From the NCBI RefSeq assembly GCF_003589745.1, contig NZ_CP032364.1, positions 2,418,001-2,482,000 of the forward strand: a stretch of DNA of 64,000 nt, given 5' to 3'. The DNA is from Lachnoanaerobaculum umeaense. GTDB taxonomy: Bacteria; Bacillota; Clostridia; Lachnospirales; Lachnospiraceae. The notes under the pieces were generated by a model. The model was not told the DNA's origin. It saw only the letters and a program-made list of their open reading frames with translations, and made no database searches. Position numbers and translations under genes: made by a program. Below, piece by piece: positions 63,837 to 64,000 of the stretch (its first letter is position 1; each line of letters opens with the position of its first letter).

Positions 63837-64000
63837 TAATTCATATCTTCTGTCAGCTCAAGCATAATGTCTTCGACATGCTCTAATTTATCGGCTCTGT
63901 AAGCATTTGATCCACAAAAAAGAAGTGCATGACTTTCATCTGAATTTGCAGCGGAACATAATGCATCCGTTATACAATAAGGTATAGTTTTTCTATCACA
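63837..64000 (-). CDS. nitronate monooxygenase-like (FMN-dependent NAD(P)H oxidoreductase), C-terminal end only
   Basis: I translated the last 54 codons by eye; the rest is beyond the window. The segment reads CDRKTIPYCITDALCSAA, then ALLFCGSNAYRADKLEHVEDIM. This matches the C-terminus of a clostridial branch of the 2-nitropropane dioxygenase/nitronate monooxygenase family. These TIM-barrel flavoproteins oxidise nitronates or act as enoyl-ACP reductase-like enzymes. The TAA stop and the strong terminator at 63803-63825 are clear. Confidence 0.75.

Noticed and set aside
1..64000. tRNA, rRNA, CRISPR arrays or replication origins
   Set aside because: I saw no cloverleaf or conserved rRNA stretches, no regular direct repeats with spacers and no clusters of DnaA boxes.

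Overview
The window is AT-rich, densely packed DNA. Its gene complement (BspA-type leucine-rich repeat proteins, Rbs-type sugar ABC systems, TrpB2, ROK kinase, NanA-type lyase, D-Ala-D-Ala carboxypeptidase with glucan-binding-type repeats, ScpA/ScpB) fits a monoderm clostridium, most likely Lachnospiraceae. The family-level call is an inference from gene style, not a measured match. There are no rRNA or tRNA genes, no CRISPR array and no prophage head genes.

Region A (1-27.3 kb, all minus strand) is the most interesting part. A strong extended -10 promoter at 27271-27299 reads into what looks like one long contractile-injection-system locus. In transcription order it encodes a 723-residue sheath candidate; two tandem Hcp/tail-tube-like proteins; a hairpin terminator and a structured leader; three FHA proteins (one membrane-bound, two with an N-terminal zinc ribbon); two PP2C-fold proteins that have lost canonical metal-binding residues; two unrecognised proteins in the position of baseplate wedge genes; an Hsp70/actin-fold protein; an unrecognised 258-residue protein; two VgrG-like spike proteins; a DUF4280 PAAR-like tip protein with a hydrophobic C-terminal extension; two membrane-anchored BspA-type LRR proteins; a small protein with a Mog1/PsbP/DcrB-like look; and a large Rhs/YD-repeat protein cut by the window edge. 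Spike, tip, tube and Rhs genes together make a secretion apparatus very likely. No ClpV-type ATPase and no TssJLM membrane complex are visible. An IS110-family (IS1111-like) element has landed between the two LRR genes.

Region B (27.7-32.6 kb) is a sugar-uptake locus in decay. A Gfo/Idh/MocA oxidoreductase, two ABC permeases, a substrate-binding lipoprotein and an AraC-type regulator each carry a lesion (in-frame TAG, in-frame TGA, two frameshifts and an N-terminal truncation).

Region C (32.6-38.9 kb) holds an SPFH/zinc-ribbon protein with two membrane partners, trpB2 on the plus strand, and a translationally coupled pair of N-acetylneuraminate-lyase-like and ROK-kinase genes.

Region D (39.0-54.9 kb) is carbohydrate catabolism. 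A GH43 xylosidase / ArsC-Spx-like / GH3 operon is divergent from an AraC regulator. Next comes a long sugar operon: PfkB kinase, class II aldolase, RbsB, RbsA, RbsC, a membrane-anchored RbsB-like protein, histidine kinase, response regulator, a second anchored binding protein and a D-lyxose-isomerase-like protein. The layout suggests extracellular sensing of a sugar coupled to its import, phosphorylation and aldol cleavage.

Region E (54.9-64 kb) is housekeeping: CorA, YigZ/IMPACT, an LRAT-domain protein, HflX, a TPR lipoprotein, dUTPase, ScpB, ScpA, a metallophosphoesterase, a D-Ala-D-Ala carboxypeptidase and the 3' end of a nitronate-monooxygenase-like gene.
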